NCBI GenBank assembly: GCA_038534135.1
Contig: JBCAXJ010000014.1
Span: 19,524 to 83,523 of the forward strand
Origin: Thermohalobaculum sp038534135
GTDB lineage: Bacteria; Pseudomonadota; Alphaproteobacteria; Rhodobacterales; Rhodobacteraceae
Direction: 5' to 3'
DNA: 64,000 nucleotides
Positions 61,101 to 64,000 of this stretch are shown here, one piece after another. Under the pieces are notes generated by a model. The model made no database searches and was not told the origin of the DNA. It saw only the letters and a list, made by a program, of their open reading frames with translations. Both the position numbers and the translations under genes were made by a program. How positions within the stretch are numbered: the first letter of the stretch is position 1; every line of letters begins with the position of its first letter.

Positions 61101-64000
61101 CTACGGGTACAAGGATGGACGCGGGCTCGAGGTTTCCTTCAACGGCACCCGGATCGAAACCGGTATTCGCACCGAACAGCTGTTCGACCGAGAAATGCAC
61201 CGGATCTCGGTGACCGTCGATCCAGACGCGGACGTCATCAAGGTGTTGATCGACGGGATCGTGCAGTTCAGCCAGGAGATTTCAGTCTCGGGCGGGCTCG
61301 ACCCCGATGGATATCTGATCTTCGGTCAGGAGCAGGATAGCCCGGGCGGTTCGTTCAGCGCGAGCCAGACGTTGACGGGCGAAATCGGCGATATCCGCTT
61401 CTGGGATGGCATTCGGACGGACACCGAAATTCAGGACAATGCCTTCCAGGTGATCGCCGACCCGGCGGCCGAGGCGAACCTGGCCGCCAACTGGCGCGCG
61501 GACACAACCAACCAAGGCGTGCTGGTCAATGCCGTCGGCGACGATCATCTTACGCTGGTGAACTCGCCTGATGTCGTGGATGCTGGTCTACCGGACCTGC
61601 CGAACGCTACGGTCTTCGACATGGTGCGGGTCAATGTCCAGCCCGTCATCAACGAGGCGATCCAGGTCAACAACTTTTCAATGCCGACCGGGCCGATGAC
61701 CATCGAGATGATCATCCAGTTCCATGATGATCTCGAGCCGAACGACGGACGGCAGCACTTCATCTCGTACGCGGTGGACGACAACGCGTCGAACAACAAC
61801 AGCTTCAACGAACTGCTGGTCTTTGCCGAGCAACTGGCCTCTAACCCGAACATCGGACTGATCGTCAACAACAGCCAGACGATTTTCACCGACGTGCCGA
61901 GCACCGCCCTGATGGATGGCGAGGCCCACCGCTTCTCGATGATCTTCGATCCAGATGCCGACCAGATCGAAATGTATATCGATGGTGTGCAGGTGTATTC
62001 CGGAACGCACACGATTTCGCCCATCGCGACTGGCGGATTCATCAACTTCGGCCAGGATCAGGATGGGCTCGGCACCGGTTTCCAGGACCGCCAGCAGGCC
62101 GAAGCAGCCTATGGTGACATCCGCGTCTGGAACGAGGCGCGCGACGCCACGCAGATCGCGGACAACGCGTTGGTGCCGCTGGCCAATCCGTCCGCAGAGT
62201 CGACCCTTGTCGCGAACTGGCAGGTTGATACGTCCAACACGGCAACCGTCCCCGATGTGCTGGGCGGCGCGGGGCTGACCCAAGTCGCGAACCCGGCCTT
62301 CAGCGCGGCGGTCTTCGATCTGCCGGATACGCCGGATACGCCAATCGATCCGGTCATTACTACCGAGACGTTGGTGGTCGACCAGCAGGGCGACCCGGTC
62401 ACGATCCGCGTCGAAACCGTGCCGACCGACGGCACGGTCTTCTTCATGGCGCCGGACCCCGACATGCTCGCCCTGGGTGTTACGATCGAGGTCGAGATGC
62501 GTGTTGGCGTCGGAGATGTTCTCACGCCTGCGCAACTCGAGTCGCTGTTCTTCCGTGCAAACTCCGACTTCAGCGGCGACCCGGGTTCGTTCTCGTATTC
62601 GATCACCGATGACGTGGCGTTCCGCCAACTGAGTACGACCAGTTCCGCCGATGAGAACAACGCCACGAACGGCGCCGCAAACGATGGCCAGGCGGTACAA
62701 ACGATTGCGTTCGATGTCGTCTCTGCAAACGATGCGCCCGAGATCCGCAAACTGCTGTTCCCGTTGTCGCCCGGTGCCGTGTTTGACGGTACCGTCCGGT
62801 CTTCGGATGTCGAGGATGACGACTTCACCGTGGAACTGGTGCAAGCGCCTGAGTTCGGGAGCATCACGGTCAACCCGGATGGTAGCTTCACCTATCAGCA
62901 GAACGCCGCGCTCGACTTTGGCGGTGCGGAGTTCCTCGAAGACACATTCTCAGTTCGCGCTGTTGAAACTGCTGCCGGAAGTGCGATCGCTAGCGCTGAT
63001 CCGGTGTCGAGCACCCCACAGACACAAACCATCCGGATCATTAACCCCGCATTGCAACAGGCCATCGTGTTCGATCCGACCGATCCGAGTTTCTTCGAAG
63101 CGGATGGAACACCGAAAAACATAGGTGGCCTTGCGACAGATGACTTGATCATAGGTCATGATGGCCCTGACGGGCTGTTCGGCTTTGCTGGTCACGACAC
63201 GATCTTGGGACGCGAAGATGCTGACTCCCTTTACGGTGGTGTCGGCAATGACACGCTTGAAGGTGGTGGCGGAGACGACCGACTCGAGGGCGAGGCCGGA
63301 TCGAACCGGTTCGTGTTCGGTGCGGGCTCTGGCGAAGACGAGGTTGTGGACTGGAAGACTGGCTTGGACCTGCTGGACTTTGGCCCGCTCGGACTGCGGT
63401 TCGTCGATCTGGCGATCCTGGAGTCGGGATCTGAAACCCTGATCACCTTCGATGACGGTCTGGGCGGCCAGGCGTCGGTGCGGTTGAAGGGTATCGACGC
63501 GGAGACGCTCACGACGGCGATCATGGCCAATCCAGACGGGCTGAGCGGGATCAATCTGGTCGCGGGCGGTACAGGATCCGAGGTCCTGATCGGCACCGGG
63601 GCGGATGAAGACCTGGTGGGTCTCGCGGGCAACGACCTGCTGTTCGGTCAAGCGGGCAATGACACGATGGTCGGCGGCTTCGGGAATGACCGCTACTTCC
63701 TGGACGACGTTGGCGACATCGCGATCGAGCAGGCAGACCAGGGCATCGACCAGGTCGATACTGCGTTCGATCTGGTGCTGCCAGACCATATCGAGCGCGC
63801 GGCCGTGCGAGGCGGCGTGAGCGCTGGTGGCGCGGTCGACATCACTGGCAACGATCTGGACAACTTCATCGCGGGCTCGGATCAGGAGAATATGCTCATC
63901 GGCGGTGGCGGTCGCGACCGGCTGATCGCGTATGCTGGCAATGACACGCTGGAGGGTGGGGCGGACAACGACATCCTCGAGGGCGGGCTGGGTGAGAACG
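55189..64000 (+). CDS. Giant RTX/LamG calcium-binding surface or secreted protein, 3' end beyond window
   Basis: At least 2,937 residues in one open frame that runs to the window end. The ATG at 55189 follows GAGGGGGGAA. The first 700 residues are acidic beta-rich sequence without a signal peptide, as expected for type I secretion. Blocks of RTX nonapeptides (GGXGXDXLX) lie at about residues 718-770, 924-1060, 1263-1296, 1457-1488, 2648-2708 and 2800 onward; they bind calcium and fold outside the cell. Two LamG/concanavalin-like domains occur at about 1918-2091 and 2161-2325, each with VYIDG/VLIDG-type and GDIRVWN/GDIRFWD segments. A cadherin-like/Tandem-95 segment (VEDDDFTVEL, GSFTYQQNA) lies near 2540. 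No cysteine was seen. It is probably an adhesin or biofilm protein; the C-terminal secretion signal is outside the window. Confidence 0.9.
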   Translation, partial: MTTFFGSDYVTEINELVFTPTGGQFGPDVTGFNYSQFFGVGEDDLVGDDFSIGGPVTVDIPFRGETTIFTARVFGEIGAQFGLQVNSSLDPGTVDAILPYETIVAYPDFDLATIAEGDVVNLFFGAEFTPEDDPESGFTTKFPSFTFEIGVVTELLVDLFADIGVGDDPERYTILDFSVPETFLPIFTLDTDREITEEEAADDETLNEGDANPIELFGISTPVLVDQISGLDPAYNDAGEFAGIGIPLNTFVSAPEASDVETTDTSPTGSDTPDEGSSLDLTSIDLGRIEIFVPNINTVSTFNGDIFVTDPTKKAEYNFDDQGNLVSIDRVDDLDADGNNLGEGNRDDLAALTLDLDGIITYATGGTFPPLELGPLDLLDGGVTLPAPLGNISFDAGFSYNLLDVELEAAIPLEQEFTLTPKLQTQLQFFDGTGGVKGAAKAVEVLTTKKVLRFDETGTFRDTELEDRLKLLAEGNATFAQDIATFVDFDAGIPGAFTGQTASIGGRMIISRDGGATWAELFTTAADPIAESAPTLGEDQTVDLELAEGTLLGYRLFIGSGSAEIQEDYVIEFDKSDSVYVEETEDTTTLITETPFLDDLTALNLIYDDTETFVEIVSQTTPTVTNRTGLEFDLALLLSGLQASAFFEASYDIGPLTLGAGIDFDLGPLFEEKFELLNLEIGDLFNDSFELEDNRTTSFILGAPAPASEFGDAVVLTDGNDTFTSSLTGDDAGEEIIALAGQDLIYAGDGNDTIVLGTGSDTVFGGDGFDTLDVSDLRGPGVGGVTLRDIKLPAGEDAAIASFDQVTDTHLFREIEAVVFTDRADVVQLFTTNVGLTHYDLGAGDDSFFILSAMDGLTIDLGTGDDDVELSDTSTNLTIDAGAGLDFLRSREDIDLSTGTTPSGNQLLNFESVRHIATNAVVLRGNEAANTLTGNNGNDTLEGRDGSDLLDGDDGNDLLIGGAGADSLIGGTGLDTADYSDAPTSVFIDLDFGGVARGFRGDAQGDSFSSVENITGSAFEDIIIGDNAGNTLDGGDGDDRLQSQNGGDLLLGGEGNDLLNRGTVATLSGNFTNVYDGGEGFDIVAAEVFDEFTQNGSTTGKATYTYRTGVQPFDGSTSVEKNVTIDYRYIRSAHVELALDENGDGDLRYIEDNAFNRLLATGLSGTAEYSSRNEPLIIPLPPFVIPDLTFDVRTSSFDYNITPKRYGDIIDDGISFSRVSSDDFDDVNGSGKVTNIGALPNTAGGEFGSEQVTGVEGIIASQGDDILAGNSQDNALYGNGGFDAIGGGAGNDRLGFGEAQPIAENFTFPGSGGGGSAPVRIEPTLIERLSMLNPETAEANVFFGTLTGAESNAGAPVGKINVNTDRTPIFETVGSFLWGGAGEDTLDMRFDRGLGFFPDTSTNYAVVDLNIASATALTNDFTGEATQYGRAEWFNADGNGLIFATTFGVENVIGSRRSDTITGDRNDNVIEGLDGADVMDGDSGFDTASYALADEGVVLNFHEVDDEFVLDNARETITGAGDAAGDFAENFERYVGTDHADTAIVHIPVGLTQQTRFATFTYVNNVQVGQGGFPPRPIFQEQLITTTEPYRVSAISSGDIGPEIDLAGGDDHVEISGGGQQRVFLGDGNDTATVKNGGHLIDAGSGNDVITVGPADQHVYLSPSLQTTTILGGDGEDTVVLNGARFFQLVVEDDGVVITQGVDPEITGTTFLYFDPEIGLPRTEFFGDEPEVIQVRNAALSDGGPRYALRDVEFVEINGERIRIDNPDPLIDADKTITLVEDQIDPVDLGLNIPQSDIDTGATFEIVTLPSTAVITLSGVPLVAGQVVLATDMESLTVVPLQSYDPFADALVYRKVGDPVEDTLTRQLPDTERGVALNITSQLSEITVETVTAEPEAPTVALVQLNPGLISSALPSAAALDYAETPNFADMPTGALTFEMLFRSSGGFDPSGPDQIFASYSAGGNNNEFLLYGYKDGRGLEVSFNGTRIETGIRTEQLFDREMHRISVTVDPDADVIKVLIDGIVQFSQEISVSGGLDPDGYLIFGQEQDSPGGSFSASQTLTGEIGDIRFWDGIRTDTEIQDNAFQVIADPAAEANLAANWRADTTNQGVLVNAVGDDHLTLVNSPDVVDAGLPDLPNATVFDMVRVNVQPVINEAIQVNNFSMPTGPMTIEMIIQFHDDLEPNDGRQHFISYAVDDNASNNNSFNELLVFAEQLASNPNIGLIVNNSQTIFTDVPSTALMDGEAHRFSMIFDPDADQIEMYIDGVQVYSGTHTISPIATGGFINFGQDQDGLGTGFQDRQQAEAAYGDIRVWNEARDATQIADNALVPLANPSAESTLVANWQVDTSNTATVPDVLGGAGLTQVANPAFSAAVFDLPDTPDTPIDPVITTETLVVDQQGDPVTIRVETVPTDGTVFFMAPDPDMLALGVTIEVEMRVGVGDVLTPAQLESLFFRANSDFSGDPGSFSYSITDDVAFRQLSTTSSADENNATNGAANDGQAVQTIAFDVVSANDAPEIRKLLFPLSPGAVFDGTVRSSDVEDDDFTVELVQAPEFGSITVNPDGSFTYQQNAALDFGGAEFLEDTFSVRAVETAAGSAIASADPVSSTPQTQTIRIINPALQQAIVFDPTDPSFFEADGTPKNIGGLATDDLIIGHDGPDGLFGFAGHDTILGREDADSLYGGVGNDTLEGGGGDDRLEGEAGSNRFVFGAGSGEDEVVDWKTGLDLLDFGPLGLRFVDLAILESGSETLITFDDGLGGQASVRLKGIDAETLTTAIMANPDGLSGINLVAGGTGSEVLIGTGADEDLVGLAGNDLLFGQAGNDTMVGGFGNDRYFLDDVGDIAIEQADQGIDQVDTAFDLVLPDHIERAAVRGGVSAGGAVDITGNDLDNFIAGSDQENMLIGGGGRDRLIAYAGNDTLEGGADNDILEGGLGEN
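57958..58371 (+). repeat. RTX nonapeptide repeat block, central
   Basis: Consecutive copies of the GGXGXDXLX unit (for example GNNGNDTLEGRDGSDLLDGD and GGEGNDLLNRG) in the giant protein. Each pair of turns coordinates a calcium ion in a parallel beta roll. Confidence 0.88.
63130..64000 (+). repeat. RTX repeat blocks, C-terminal part in window
   Basis: Three groups of nonapeptides (LYGGVGNDTLEGGGGDDRL near 63240, LFGQAGNDTMVGGFGNDRYF near 63640, LEGGADNDILEGGLGEN at the edge). The segment NRFVFGAGSGEDEVVDWKTG between them is the domain that usually precedes the secretion signal in such proteins. Confidence 0.88.

Noticed and set aside
1..64000. tRNA, rRNA, insertion sequences, integrase attachment sites and riboswitches
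   Set aside because: No cloverleaf-like or rRNA sequence, no transposase or integrase frame with flanking repeats, and no recognisable riboswitch leader were seen in the intergenic regions; a covariance-model search would be decisive.

Overview
The window reads as chromosomal DNA of a GC-rich (roughly 60-65% by eye) marine alphaproteobacterium of the Rhodobacteraceae/Roseobacter type. The grounds are two DddP-type DMSP lyase genes, a NaChBac-family sodium channel, several TRAP transporters, a LexA box of the alphaproteobacterial GTTC-N7-GTTC form in front of dnaE2, and the overall codon use. About 55 protein genes were found. There is no tRNA, rRNA, CRISPR array or insertion sequence, and no gene-free gap reaches 300 bases.

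Left part (1-8.7 kb): mostly minus-strand genes. They are a truncated protein phosphatase, a YunG-like protein, a rhodanese, a membrane protein, a YceI protein, a cupin of the DddL/DddQ/DddW superfamily, and a thiolase coupled to a small protein. An AT-rich papain-like cysteine protease gene on the plus strand follows. Next come an overlapping pair (HODM-alpha-like haemoprotein and methyltransferase) and an unknown protein. A CHASE2-SpoIIE phosphatase (8.8-11.0 kb) is divergent from a dddP-rhodanese-dddP cluster (11.1-14.4 kb), which ends at a 25-bp perfect hairpin.

Middle part (14.5-40 kb): a GT39-type membrane glycosyltransferase and secG. Then comes a three-gene transglutaminase / permuted ATP-grasp-alpha-E / transglutaminase-DUF2126 operon (17.2-24.1 kb). 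After it lie a probable frameshifted gene, a 57-residue small protein, and dnaE2, which lacks its usual C-terminal domain and carries a palindromic repeat inside its reading frame. A class V aminotransferase and a SELENBP1/methanethiol-oxidase-family gene follow. The rest of this part is signalling and membrane genes: a histidine kinase overlapping a receiver-SpoIIE phosphatase, a sodium channel, an SDR, a lone receiver divergent from a HisKA-like protein without its histidine, and a MATE exporter overlapping a lysophospholipid acyltransferase.

Right part (40-64 kb): one TRAP system (dctP plus fused dctQM) with an unlisted 43-residue membrane protein, then a second dctP, a CAP-domain lipoprotein and an FAD protein of different base composition. 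A dctQ-dctM pair without its own dctP and a DUF2165 gene come next. Then follow lrgAB, an AMP-forming acyl-CoA ligase, a secreted alpha/beta hydrolase, a strongly basic Asp-Arg-rich secreted protein, an M32 carboxypeptidase, and the first 2,937 codons of a giant RTX/LamG surface or secreted protein that runs off the window.

The common thread, by inference, is marine organosulfur and small organic acid use. DMSP lyases (two DddP plus a possible cupin lyase) would release DMS and acrylate, and the SELENBP1-like enzyme would act on methanethiol. Thiolase, SDR and acyl-CoA ligase could process carbon products, and the TRAP systems would import organic anions. Only the DddP assignment is strong; the links between loci are not shown by the sequence.
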